64,000 nt of DNA from the NCBI RefSeq assembly GCF_001982615.1, contig NZ_MLCO01000090.1:1-64000 (forward strand). Direction: 5' to 3'. Positions 52,706 to 61,702 of the stretch are shown here, piece by piece (the stretch's first letter is position 1; every line of letters starts with the position of its first letter). The stretch is from Teichococcus deserti. GTDB lineage: Bacteria > Pseudomonadota > Alphaproteobacteria > Acetobacterales > Acetobacteraceae. The notes under the pieces were generated by a model. It was not told the DNA's origin, ran no database searches, and saw only the letters and a list, made by a program, of their open reading frames with translations. Position numbers and translations under genes: made by a program.

Positions 52706-52794
52706 GCGCAGGACCACACGTCGCCTGCAAAAGACGTTCCAACGCAGCAACTTGCTCAAATGGTACGAAAGCGCAATCACGCTGGGAAGTGATG

Positions 52795-53763
52795 TCACCG
52801 ATCCAAGCGACGAACTTGCCCGTCCGCCACGGGCGCCGGTGCCGACGGGTTGGCCGGGCGCCCTGGATCTGGGCAGCCCCAGGTTGGTACATTCACCACA
52901 GCTGGGATCGGACGTCCTGTTACAGGTTCGATGGTAGTTCTTCCGTAATCCAACTCCCGGTTCAGAACAGTGTGACAGACAATCCGCACGATGGCATCTG
53001 CAACGGTGGCAAGATGCTCTAAACGTTGGTCCGACGGCGTCTCGGGCTTGTCAGGGGTTCGCCCTCCCGTGTTTCCGCCCGCACCTACGTCAGCCGTCCC
53101 CCGAGGCGGAGACGCCCCCGCCTGTGTAAGAACATTGATGGTTGCAGGCGTGGCAGATGCGTTAACAGGCTGTCCTGGCTGCGCGCCAGCTTGGCTTCCT
53201 ACCCCGACAACGACGGGTGGGGCAGGCATCGCTCCAGTCAGGCCATCAATGGCATGCATGCCAAGTATCACGTTGTCAGTAGACGCCAGGACCCGCCGAT
53301 AGTCATCCCTGCTAAAGATACCATTAGAATAGCCGAGGCAGGCCTGGAAAGCGAGATCGCGAAGAGCCTGGATGGTCGCGGTCCGATACCCAATATAGGC
53401 GACCTGCTGCGCAGTCGCGTAAGCGAAGGCAGCCTCAACAGTTCCAGCGGCGGCTGGTGTTCCGACGGAGACGGGCACTCGGCCCTGCGCTCCCCCGGAG
53501 CGCGCTTGAGAACTAATCGCGTCGGGGCTGGGTTCGGCGCACACGATGCGGTCGGGCGGCTCGTAGCCTGCGCTGATCGCACGGGAAAGCCGTTCCGGGT
53601 CGCGCTCCGTTACTGGCCGCGACACCAAGAGGCGGGATTGCGCCTCGGTTCGGATTGTCTGGCCAGGGTAAGAGCCGAACATCCGGACATCTGAACAACC
53701 GGAGGTCACCAGCAGCACTGCAAATGCGCAGACTGAACGAAGCAAAGTGACACCTCCACCCAA
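52795..53763 (-). CDS. Putative lipoprotein
   Basis: A 322-residue secreted protein. The N-terminus has a hydrophobic signal (SVCAFAVLLVTSGCSDVRMF) with a lipobox ending in GC at residue 23, so it is probably lipid-anchored in an envelope membrane. The body is Pro/Gly/Thr-rich with a short helical region (AFAYATAQQVAYIGYRTATI, QACLGYSNGIFSRDDYRRVL). No family is recognised. It lies near the recombinase remnant and reads towards it. Context links it loosely to the downstream cassette on the same strand. Confidence 0.6.
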   Translation of the reverse strand: MGGGVTLLRSVCAFAVLLVTSGCSDVRMFGSYPGQTIRTEAQSRLLVSRPVTERDPERLSRAISAGYEPPDRIVCAEPSPDAISSQARSGGAQGRVPVSVGTPAAAGTVEAAFAYATAQQVAYIGYRTATIQALRDLAFQACLGYSNGIFSRDDYRRVLASTDNVILGMHAIDGLTGAMPAPPVVVGVGSQAGAQPGQPVNASATPATINVLTQAGASPPRGTADVGAGGNTGGRTPDKPETPSDQRLEHLATVADAIVRIVCHTVLNRELDYGRTTIEPVTGRPIPAVVNVPTWGCPDPGRPANPSAPAPVADGQVRRLDR

Positions 53764-53957
53764 AAATGACAGTGTTTAGCCATCGCCTCATGTTTCAAGG
53801 CCGACACGCTGACTGTCTGCGAACAGCCAAGCCTCTCTAATTTCTATGTTACGACTCCGGAATGTCAAGAGTCATGTGTCATGACCACTCCGAAAAGCCG
53901 CGGACTTCATCGGGCGGCTCGCCGAAACACTGTCGGGCGTTGGCTGTCGCACGAACG

Positions 53958-55232
53958 TCAGGGCGACACCATGCCGAGCAGGTGAATGAAGTGAGGTTTG
54001 CCTGCCTCAACGACCCGGACCTCCCGGCCGCCGCTGGGAATCCCACGCTCCGCAAAGAGCGCCACGATGGATTGGCGGCCCGTGTCCCAGTCGGAAGACA
54101 CAGGCTTCTTAGCGCCCTTCTTCTGCCGAGCCTCCTCCTTAGCCCGCGCCTTCTCCCAGTCCTCGCGGCGGCGACTATCGATCCCGGCGATCGGGTAGGT
54201 GAAGTGCAGGGTGAAGGGCGCGCCGTCGTCGCGCGCGTCCAACAGCATCTCCACCGTCTCGCGCTCCGGGTTTCCATGCTCGCCGTCGCCAGAGAACACG
54301 TAGTGATCGGCAGTGATTCGGCGAAAGAAATCCTCCTCCATATTGCGCGAGCTGCCATGGTGGGGAATTTTCAGCAGATCCAGGTGGAGGGTGCCACCGT
54401 CCCTGGGAAGGAGGCCCGCCAGCCTCAACCCCCTCAGGATCGTATCACCGCGGGCGTCGCCGGTCAGCAGTGCGCGCCGACCGCCCATCTCTGCCAGCAG
54501 AACGATGCTGGACAGGTTGGTCACGGACTCATCGAGGTAAGCGGCAAGTGCCGCAGCGGGCCTCGCTTCCCCATCGTGCTTGCGGAGCCATGCCTCGTGC
54601 TCCCTCCACAAAGCCTCCAGCTCGCTTCGCAGTGGGCCGATAACGGTAAGACGCAAGTCGTCGGCCAGAGTCGCCTGTACAGGACCCTCCTTGGCCAAGA
54701 TGAGCCCGTCCTCAAACCCCTGGTTCACTTGCCAGCCGAGAAACCGCGCGTCGTCCTCCAGCTTGCGGCCCTGCGGAATGCTCGCCAGCACCATTGCTGC
54801 GGTATCGTCCATGCACTCCGGCAACTCGACCTCGCCCAGCAGTGCGGCCGCACCAAAACTGGCATGGGAATCAAGCTGGGCAGGCCTCCCGCCTAGGAGC
54901 TGCTCAAGGCCATTGTGCCACAGGCGGCTCACGCGCACCGGCAGGGGACGCTGCTGCTGCTTGGCCTCCCTCAGATCCTTTGTCAGGTCCAGGATGCCAC
55001 GGATGTGGTCATCGTCAATGTGGCTGACGAGCAGCGCGTCCAACTGCAGAGCCTCGTTGGGGACGAGGCCCCGCGCCGCCCGCAGCGCCTCCAGCCGCGG
55101 CTTGAGATGGCTGCCGTACACGCCTGACGGACCACCATCCACCAAGACGAGACGCGTCGGCGCCATCTTGCCGAAGTGCAGTAGCAGGCAGTCGCCCTTG
55201 CGCGCGGGCAGGACCTCAAGGCTGAGGAACAT
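53958..55232 (-). CDS. Metallo-beta-lactamase-fold hydrolase (ComEC/Rec2-like MBL)
   Basis: A 424-residue protein with an MBL fold and no membrane helices. LVLVDGGPSGVYGSHLKPRL is followed by the metal-site HIDDDH (His 71, Asp 73, Asp 75, His 76), which is the HxDxDH variant seen in ComEC-type MBLs. SIVLLAEMGGRRALLTGDAR (metal ligand Asp) and LLKIPHHGSSRNMEEDFF (His) follow, with YVFSGDGEHGNPERETVEML (His) near the end. ATG 55232 begins MFLSLEVLPARKGDCLLLHF. It is the last gene of a three-gene minus-strand cassette, 14 bases after the protease. The likely substrate is a nucleotide or nucleic acid; inferred. Confidence 0.8.
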   Translation of the reverse strand: MFLSLEVLPARKGDCLLLHFGKMAPTRLVLVDGGPSGVYGSHLKPRLEALRAARGLVPNEALQLDALLVSHIDDDHIRGILDLTKDLREAKQQQRPLPVRVSRLWHNGLEQLLGGRPAQLDSHASFGAAALLGEVELPECMDDTAAMVLASIPQGRKLEDDARFLGWQVNQGFEDGLILAKEGPVQATLADDLRLTVIGPLRSELEALWREHEAWLRKHDGEARPAAALAAYLDESVTNLSSIVLLAEMGGRRALLTGDARGDTILRGLRLAGLLPRDGGTLHLDLLKIPHHGSSRNMEEDFFRRITADHYVFSGDGEHGNPERETVEMLLDARDDGAPFTLHFTYPIAGIDSRRREDWEKARAKEEARQKKGAKKPVSSDWDTGRQSIVALFAERGIPSGGREVRVVEAGKPHFIHLLGMVSP

Positions 55233-55246
55233 GCGCGGTGCCCTCC

Positions 55247-57163
55247 TCACACGCTCTGAAAGGCGCGGAGCACGTCCAGCAGCCCGCGGCCCTGAAAACT
55301 GCGCTCCCGCCCGAGGTCGGTAGCGCTGTCGCAAAGGATCTGCTTGATGCGCCGCGGCCGTCCAATTAGTTCGGGATAGCGCGCCATCAGCATCGCGGCG
55401 CCGCCGCTGACGTGCGGCGTGGCCATGCTGGTGCCGTCGAGTTCGCCCCATTTGTTATCAAGGATCGGTGCGGTGATCCGCTCGCCTGGCGCGACGAGGT
55501 CCGGTTTCACCCGGCCGTCGCCGGTGGGACCGCGGCTGGAGAAGAAGCTCACGCCGTAGGTGTGGGGCCAGTTGCGGTGGGTCGCGCCGACGGTGATTGC
55601 ATCCTCAGCGTTGCCGGGATCTGTGACGCTGAAGGCGGCATAGCTACCGAACAACCCCTCCTTGGTCTCGAAGCTCTGGTAGCCGCGGTTTCCGGCGGCA
55701 GCGACCACCACCACGCCGTTGTCCACGAGCCGTGCGCACTCGTCGCAAACCGGCGTGCGGCCACAGGCGAAGTTGCGCACGTCGTGGAGGATGGACAGGC
55801 TGAGGTTCACCCCGTGGACCGCCATAAAACCGCTACGGCCGTTCAGGTGACGGATGTATTGCAGCGCGGCGATGACGGCGAACTCGGTATCGGCGTCGGA
55901 CCGCGACAGGATGCGGAAGTCGTAGAGGTTGATGTCGGGGCACATCCCGGCCGGGCCAGGTCTGGCCGCTTCTCCCGGCTCCACCGCGCGGCCGCCGAGG
56001 ATGCCTGCGACGTGGGTGCCGTGCGCTAGGGCGGGCGGTACCTCCTGCGGCCGGATCGCGACGAAGGGCTCGACGAGCTCCCAATGGATCGGCCGGCCCT
56101 CTTCCGCATCGCGACCCAGGACCATGAGGTCTCTTTTCAGTTCGGCAATCGTCCTTATCCGCATCGCCTCGACAGGGTCACGCAGCAACGCCCTGACCCG
56201 CTCCTCCGAAGGCTCCTGGTCGGCGTTGTCGAGGCTGATCACCTCGCGGATATGGCGGAAGTCAAAGGCTTTCGTGACGCGGCAGGTGCCGCCTGCCCGG
56301 TCCAAGAACGCAGGGTGGCGGCCGTCGATGCCGGAGTCCAGGACGGCCCAAGTGATCTCGCGGCAACTCACGTTGAACAGACCACGGGCGGCGTCCGCCT
56401 TAACGGTCGGAACGGATTTTTCGAGTGCCGCCCAGGCACGCCGGTTCAGGGAGACCTGCCAAACCAGCGGCCCGTCCACTTGGGCGTGTATCCCGTCCAC
56501 GTGGGCCTGCTCAAGGACGCTCTGGAACAGGTTATGGACCCGCTGAGCAATTGCGGCGCGATCACCGGGTGCCAGGCGCTCGAGGTCGCGACCATCGCCG
56601 TGCAGACGCAAGTCGGCGGGGGGATCGTCGACCGCCCAAAGCATCAGCCCCGCCAGCGCGACGTAGCGCTCGGCGGAGTCGAGCGGCGTCCGGGGTCGAT
56701 CGCTGAGGCCCTCGTTACCCTCGGTTGGCGGGCGTAGGCCCCGCTCAATGATATCCGTGAACTCTTCGAGGTCTATTCCGTCGGCGAAGCGCGGCTCAGT
56801 CATCTTTGAGTGCCACCAAGTCGTGATTGGAAGCACGACCTTGAGCATATCAACGAAGCTCATTCGGGCTGCTACCACACCTTGGAGATAGGCGATGTTG
56901 GCGGCGTCCCCCTGCCAAGCCCCGCTGGCCGCAAGCAGGGCTCTCCTTCGTTTCGCGACGACGCGGGCGACCCGGCCCGCCGGTTGGGACTTATAGGGCG
57001 TGATCAGGAGGTCCTGTGGCTGTCCGGGCTTGGCGGCAAACTCGATCCACACGTCGCCGAGGATGGGGGTGTCCTGCAGCAGGCGCCGGTCGTCGATGGG
57101 ACCAAGCAGGACGTACTCGACGAGGCTCCGGGGGATTGCCAACGATTTGTGCTCCTCCGCCAT
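55247..57163 (-). CDS. Subtilisin-like (S8) serine protease
   Basis: A 638-residue protein without a signal peptide, so probably cytosolic. The catalytic triad is complete: Asp 276 in WAVLDSGIDGRHP, His 384 in AHGTHVAGILGGRAV, Ser about 579 in ELDGTSMATPHVSGGAAMLM. The oxyanion Asn is in VVVVAAAGNRGYQSF. About 250 residues of extra N-terminal sequence (RMSFVDMLKVVLPITTWWHS, a helical part) precede the protease and may sense or regulate. The gene sits 3 bases after the patatin gene, so the two are co-translated. Confidence 0.88.
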   Translation of the reverse strand: MAEEHKSLAIPRSLVEYVLLGPIDDRRLLQDTPILGDVWIEFAAKPGQPQDLLITPYKSQPAGRVARVVAKRRRALLAASGAWQGDAANIAYLQGVVAARMSFVDMLKVVLPITTWWHSKMTEPRFADGIDLEEFTDIIERGLRPPTEGNEGLSDRPRTPLDSAERYVALAGLMLWAVDDPPADLRLHGDGRDLERLAPGDRAAIAQRVHNLFQSVLEQAHVDGIHAQVDGPLVWQVSLNRRAWAALEKSVPTVKADAARGLFNVSCREITWAVLDSGIDGRHPAFLDRAGGTCRVTKAFDFRHIREVISLDNADQEPSEERVRALLRDPVEAMRIRTIAELKRDLMVLGRDAEEGRPIHWELVEPFVAIRPQEVPPALAHGTHVAGILGGRAVEPGEAARPGPAGMCPDINLYDFRILSRSDADTEFAVIAALQYIRHLNGRSGFMAVHGVNLSLSILHDVRNFACGRTPVCDECARLVDNGVVVVAAAGNRGYQSFETKEGLFGSYAAFSVTDPGNAEDAITVGATHRNWPHTYGVSFFSSRGPTGDGRVKPDLVAPGERITAPILDNKWGELDGTSMATPHVSGGAAMLMARYPELIGRPRRIKQILCDSATDLGRERSFQGRGLLDVLRAFQSV

Positions 57164-57166
57164 TCC

Positions 57167-58324
57167 TCAAACTTTCGCGTTTGGGTAAGGAAAGGCGCGC
57201 TGAGGCAAGAGCTCGGGGCCTGTCACGTGCGCCCGCAATGCGGCGTCGCACACCGCGTAACCCCAATTGACCAGCCGCTCCTGCACAGCGTCGTCCAGGC
57301 GCTTAAGCCGCGTCGGCGTCTCTGCTAGCGCCATCGTTCGTTCGTGTGGGCAATCGAGCGCATCGGCGAGCCCATAGCCGGCGATGTCGGTGCGGATGCC
57401 CCAGTACGCGCCCTTACGGTGCGCCGCGTCTCCCTCCGGAGCCCGGAAGGAGGCAATTACCTGACGCTTGCGCAGTGCCCGCACCTGGTTGTCGACCAAG
57501 TTGAGCACCCGATATGAGTGCTGCGCCCAGTCGCCCTTCGGTTCTTCCTCGGGCGCGATAAGGCCGCCCGCGTCGCTCACAAGGATGGTGTCGTAGCGCT
57601 TCCATGCCGTCTCCAGCCCCAAATTGTCGTAGACCCCACCGTCGCTGAGGATGACCCGGCTTGTGAAGGGGCGACGCTGCAGGTCGTGGCCCGACCCGGG
57701 GGTGAAGGACGCCGGGTCGAGCCGCAGCTCGAAGGGCGACAGCACCGGCGGGAAGGCTGAGGAGGCGGCCACGGCCTGCGCCAGGGGCAAGGTAGGATTG
57801 CGGACCTCGCCCACGCGCCAGTCGCGCATGTACGGCTTCGCGAAGCGCCAGATGGCCCCCGACTGCACATTCGTGGCGTTGATGACAAAGCGCGGCGCGT
57901 CCGGCAGATCCTGCAAGGTGGCGCCGTGGAACAGGTGGCGGTCGTAGGCGTCGGCGACACGGTCACTGATCCTGCCGGGCAGCAGAACGCCAAGCACAAT
58001 AGCCTCCGCGTCGAGCGTCTCTCCAGCTAAGTCGCGAACCGGCAACACCACCTCCTGCTCGAATGTCTCGCGCGGCGACCCGGCGCCAGCGATCAGGGCG
58101 TTCCAGCGAAGGGCGAGCACGCCAGCGGTGATAGATCCTCCCGAGACGCTCGAAACGCGCTTAAGGCGGAGCAGTAGCCCGGCTTCATACAGCCGCCACA
58201 GCACCCCAAGATGGAACACCATGGCGCGGTAGCCGCCCCCCGAAAGGCACAGTGCCATTCCGGGCTCAGGATTCTCCGTCTCCTCATCAGTCGGCAGCGG
58301 CCGGATAGGCGAGATCGTCGGCAT
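57167..58324 (-). CDS. Patatin-like phospholipase
   Basis: A 385-residue patatin-fold protein. The oxyanion loop is MALCLSGGGYRAMVFHLGVL, the nucleophile region is KRVSSVSGGSITAGVLALRW (Ser 61 in SVSGG instead of the canonical GxSxG), and the catalytic Asp is in VILSDGGVYDNLGLE. It is complete. Proteins of this fold serve as lipid-degrading effectors in several anti-phage systems, and here the gene opens the patatin-protease-MBL cassette. Confidence 0.87.
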   Translation of the reverse strand: MPTISPIRPLPTDEETENPEPGMALCLSGGGYRAMVFHLGVLWRLYEAGLLLRLKRVSSVSGGSITAGVLALRWNALIAGAGSPRETFEQEVVLPVRDLAGETLDAEAIVLGVLLPGRISDRVADAYDRHLFHGATLQDLPDAPRFVINATNVQSGAIWRFAKPYMRDWRVGEVRNPTLPLAQAVAASSAFPPVLSPFELRLDPASFTPGSGHDLQRRPFTSRVILSDGGVYDNLGLETAWKRYDTILVSDAGGLIAPEEEPKGDWAQHSYRVLNLVDNQVRALRKRQVIASFRAPEGDAAHRKGAYWGIRTDIAGYGLADALDCPHERTMALAETPTRLKRLDDAVQERLVNWGYAVCDAALRAHVTGPELLPQRAFPYPNAKV

Positions 58325-58890
58325 GAATTACCCCCCTTCCTTCGGTTCAGCGGGCCCTCAGCAGCGCCGCCCCGAACAGCCAGCTGCAGATGTGCCAATT
58401 CATCACTGCAAAGCGTGGGCGAAGCACGCCAAGCACCAAGCTGCACGAGACCCGGCGTCTGATAGTGCCGACGCAATCGAAGCCGTCGACGGCAGCTTGT
58501 TCTGTGACGCGGACTGCAGTGGACCGCTCCCGAAGAAGAGGCAATAGTATTGAAATCGGAACGATATGGCAAGAAGCCACTTACTTGTCTGGGCAACGCT
58601 GATTTCAGCAGACCCTGCGGTGGCGTGGCGGCCGCTCGAAGCCTCGCCAAGGTGCGCAAAGCTCTGCCGCAGCACGACCGCCGTTAATAAGGCGCTCCCA
58701 CCCAGATCGCACGTTTTCGTGGTCCTATATCCCACGCCCACTGCTGGGCGTCCCAGGGCCTCGGAGGCCACTGTAAGCTTGGAAAGTCGACTATCCTCCT
58801 TCGCAGACAAATGGACCTTTCAGATTGTGATATCGGCGCACCATGGGCAGGATTGGGGCACATGACCGACCGACCCGCCCCTAAGGGCCG
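58325..58890. other. Intergenic stretch upstream of the patatin gene
   Basis: A 566-base gap with no recognisable gene. Short frames occur on both strands but none has a family or a convincing start. The patatin promoter should lie here on the minus strand, and the recombinase pseudogene begins at the right edge. Confidence 0.5.
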
Positions 58891-59504
58891 CGCTTCGTGG
58901 CCTACTATTGCGTCTCTACCGACAAGCAGGGCCGCTCCGGCCTTGGACTCGACGCCCAGTACGAGGCCAAGGCCGACACGCCGCCGGGTGCGGCGGATCC
59001 GTAACCGTGGCCTTTGAGGAGGTCGAGAGTGGCAGGAAGGGCAACCGTCCCCAGCTTGCCCTTGCCATGGCTGAGTGCCGCCTCCGCCACTGTACCCTCC
59101 TCATTGCCAAGCTCGACCGCCTGGCGCGCGACGCCCACTTCCTGCTCGGCCTGGAGAAGGCCGGCATTGAATTCATTGCGGCCGACATGCCCTACGCCAA
59201 CCGCCTCACGATTGGGGTGATGGCGTTGGTGGCGGAGGAGGCGCGCGCCACCTCGGCGCGGACGAACGCGGCACTGGCAGCGGCAAGGATGAAAGGGGTA
59301 CGGCTTGGCAATTCGCGCTTTCGGCCAGGGGACAGTACAACGGCAGCTGAGGCGCGCGCAGTGTGGTTGGCGACGGCAAGACGGCGTGCGGCTGAGGTAC
59401 TGCCCTACGTCGAGGCGGCGAGGAGAGCAGGAGCGATTACCCTCCAGCAGCTTGCGCATGCGCTCACTGCACGAGGGGTACGCACACCAAGCACACTACC
59501 ATGA
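58891..59504 (+). pseudogene. Serine recombinase with internal frame change
   Basis: The first frame reads RFVAYYCVSTDKQGRSGLGL and DAQYEAKADTPPGAADP before a stop. A second frame continues with EEVESGRKGNRPQLALAMAE, IAKLDRLARDAHFLLGLEKA, then GIEFIAADMPYANRLTIGVM and NAALAAARMKGVRLGNSRFR. Together they cover most of a serine recombinase, with a shift and small loss at about 58970-59000. There is no ATG in the first frame, only a possible GTG at 58897. Probably inactive. It shares the family with the fragments at 0.2 and 52.5 kb. Confidence 0.75.
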
Positions 59505-59602
59505 CGGTCAGGTTCGCAGAGCTGTTTACCGAGTTGCCACTAGCCGGGGACGGAGGGAGGGGCGACGAGGCCGCCCGGCTGAAGGAGTTCCTGCAAAACT
59601 GA
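59501..59602 (+). CDS. Small protein coupled to the recombinase
   Basis: A 33-residue frame starting with an ATG that overlaps the recombinase stop (ATGA). It reads MTVRFAELFTELPLAGDGGR then EAARLKEFLQN. The tight overlap argues for translation, but it has no recognisable domain. Confidence 0.35.
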   Translation: MTVRFAELFTELPLAGDGGRGDEAARLKEFLQN

Positions 59603-59979
59603 GACCCGCCGGCGCGGCGCTCCTCACTCCGGCAGCCGGCCCGCGATGCGGAGCTGTCGCACGATCCCGTCGGTTCCGGTCCTGCAGCGCTGCGCGCGTG
59701 ATCGCGTCGGAGTTGTGGAATGCAACGCCGTGACTGAGCACACGACGGAGGTCCTGGCTGGCGTGCGACGGGTCGCCGGCTGAAAGTTGAGCAAAGCGCG
59801 TTGGACACTGATGGTAAGCCGAGCGTGTTACCGAGGTATCGATCAGCATGGAATCCGCTCCTCCGACCTGAGATGCACGATAATTCTCGGCTGGCGCGCT
59901 CATAGCGAGGGCTCCTGCCAGTTGCCGCATTGCCTATGTCCCCCATACGTTTGGCAGACGGGGAATAAGTTTGCGTCCC
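59603..59979. other. No clear gene
   Basis: A minus-strand frame of about 134 residues covers this part (59526-59930). Its N-terminus (MRQLAGALAMSAPAENYRAS) looks slightly protein-like, but the rest is low-complexity Arg/Pro-rich and has no family. I cannot support it as a gene. Confidence 0.4.
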
Positions 59980-60273
59980 TCAGTGACGGCCTTCCGCATC
60001 GGCTGTTGCGGCTCTGCCTCCGCCGAAGGCTGGACCGGCCGCCTCTTGGTAGCTGACGTGTGCGCTCGCTGCTCGTTCCAGCCAGATAACCTGATCCTGA
60101 GCCTGCTGCAGAAGCTCGTTGTATTGCTGAAGAAGGTCCTCGGCGATCGCCGCAATTTCGAGAAAAGGGCTGTTTTGAAGGTGAGCGACAATCACGGCCT
60201 GATCTGCCACACGGACTTCTCCCTCTCTGACACGCCGACGCGCCGTCTGGAGAGGTATTTTGAGCCCAGGCAT
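59980..60273 (-). CDS. Small hypothetical protein
   Basis: A 97-residue protein. The start at 60273 has AAGGAAG 6 bases upstream. It is helical and charged in the centre (PFLEIAAIAEDLLQQYNELL, QQAQDQVIWLERAASAHVSY), with a basic N-terminus (MPGLKIPLQTARRRVREGEV). No family known. Its promoter would lie near the 60360 palindrome. Confidence 0.55.
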   Translation of the reverse strand: MPGLKIPLQTARRRVREGEVRVADQAVIVAHLQNSPFLEIAAIAEDLLQQYNELLQQAQDQVIWLERAASAHVSYQEAAGPAFGGGRAATADAEGRH

Positions 60274-60359
60274 AGCTTGCTTCCTTGCTTTCCATTGGTT
60301 GTATACGACGGAAATATGTAACCCTGGGTAGCAATATTCTTCTCAGCACAACTTCTTTA

Positions 60360-60384
60360 GCACGATAACTCCTGATTATCGTGC
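60360..60384. repeat. Dispersed palindrome, copy 2 (perfect)
   Basis: GCACGATAA (60360-60368) and TTATCGTGC (60376-60384) pair perfectly across CTCCTGA. The same sequence with a few changes occurs at 17362-17385. Both lie in non-coding gaps. Confidence 0.65.
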
Positions 60385-60677
60385 ACCATGGCGTGCCGGC
60401 GCCCCCTCACGTCCGGAAGGACACTGCCGCCGGCGGCCCCCGCAGCGCTGTCACCGCCTCGCCGAGTTCATCACCGGCGAAGGGGTTGACCAGCTGGAGC
60501 CGACATGGCGCAGCGGCTGCGCCTGTGTCAGGAGAAGGGCGCCAGCATCCGCAAGGGGATGCGCCAGACCGTCAACCTGGACGCCAGCACTGCCGGTATG
60601 GCGCCGTTGAAGGTGGGGGCTGATGCAGCCCAGATCTGGCAAGCATCCAGCGGCCGGATCAATCCGCTCCGGCACGA
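60385..60677. other. No supported gene
   Basis: GC-rich stretch between the palindrome and the LysR gene end. Several short frames exist; none has a family, a good start or a sensible composition. Confidence 0.4.
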
Positions 60678-61595
60678 TCAGCCATCTCCATTCCTCTGCT
60701 GCTGTCTCACCATGTCCAGGAAGCGCGCCAGCGGTGCCGATCCCGATGTCCGGCGCGTGGCGAGACGCAGCGGCGCCGACAGGCCGAAGCATTCTGCCAG
60801 CGCGCGGAACGTCACCACGCGCGGCGCCTGGTCGCGCAGGGAGGCGGGCACCAGGGAGACGCCGAAGCCCGCCGCCACGAGGCTGAGCGTCGACGGCAGT
60901 TGCGGCGCCTCCTGCACCACATGCGGGTCGAACGCCGCCGCGCGGCAGGCGGTGATGATGGGCTCGTAGAGGCCTGGCCGGGGTGGGCGATGGTAAAGGA
61001 CGAAGGCTTCCGGGGCGAGCCGCGCCAGCGGCAGGGGCTGGCTCTCCTCCCGCGCCAGCGGGTGCCCGGGCGGCAGCGCCGCCAGCATCGGCTCGTCGAG
61101 GATGCTCTCCACCCGCACCTCCGGCATGCCGATGATGTCGGAGCGCACGAAGGCCGCGTCGACCCGCTCCTGCAGCAGCGCTTCCACCAGTTCCTGGGTC
61201 GCGGCCTCCTCCAGGGTCAGGGAGACGGCCGGAAAGGCCGTGCGGAACTGCCGCAGCGTCCTGGGCACGAGGGGGTGCAGCGCGGCAGAGCCGGTGAAGC
61301 CGATGGCGAGGTGTCCCTGCTCCCCCCGGGCCGCCCGGTCCACCGCGCCCCGCAGGCCCTCGACCTTCGCGAGCACCTGGCGTGCTTCGGTCAGCAGCGC
61401 GGTCCCTGCCTCCGTGGGCCGCACCCCGCGCGGCAGCCGCTCCATCAGCAGGGTGCCGAACTTGGCCTCCATGCCGCGCAGGAGGCGCGTGAGCTGGGGC
61501 TGCTGCATGCCCAGCCGCTCGGCGCCCCGCGTGACGCTGCCTTCCTCGGCAAGGGTGACAAAGGCCCGCAGGCGTCGAAGATCCATCCGTGCCAT
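60678..61595 (-). CDS. LysR family transcriptional regulator
   Basis: About 305 residues. The N-terminal winged helix is LRRLRAFVTLAEEGSVTRGA with RLGMQQPQLTRLLRGMEAKF. The effector domain starts near residue 90 (GHLAIGFTGSAALHPLVPRT) and has the typical second half (LPLARLAPEAFVLYHRPPRP, LVAAGFGVSLVPASLRDQAP). ATG 61595 or 61586 is likely. It is divergent from the MFS exporter, the classical arrangement for control of that gene. Confidence 0.92.
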   Translation of the reverse strand: MARMDLRRLRAFVTLAEEGSVTRGAERLGMQQPQLTRLLRGMEAKFGTLLMERLPRGVRPTEAGTALLTEARQVLAKVEGLRGAVDRAARGEQGHLAIGFTGSAALHPLVPRTLRQFRTAFPAVSLTLEEAATQELVEALLQERVDAAFVRSDIIGMPEVRVESILDEPMLAALPPGHPLAREESQPLPLARLAPEAFVLYHRPPRPGLYEPIITACRAAAFDPHVVQEAPQLPSTLSLVAAGFGVSLVPASLRDQAPRVVTFRALAECFGLSAPLRLATRRTSGSAPLARFLDMVRQQQRNGDG

Positions 61596-61702
61596 GCCTC
61601 TGGCGTTATGGGAGAGCGCATCCAGCGGCATTAGAAATCATGGAGCCGCGGCCGTATCAATGGTGCCGCCCGCTCACCGGCTGCCTGGGAGGAAACATCA
61701 CC

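Noticed and set aside
53026-53694. Plus-strand frame opposite the putative lipoprotein
   Set aside because: It is Arg/Pro-rich and lacks a signal peptide or domain. The lipoprotein frame has a clear signal and lipobox.
59526-59930. A 134-residue minus-strand frame near the second recombinase
   Set aside because: Only the first 60 residues look protein-like. There is no Shine-Dalgarno or family, so it was not listed as a gene.
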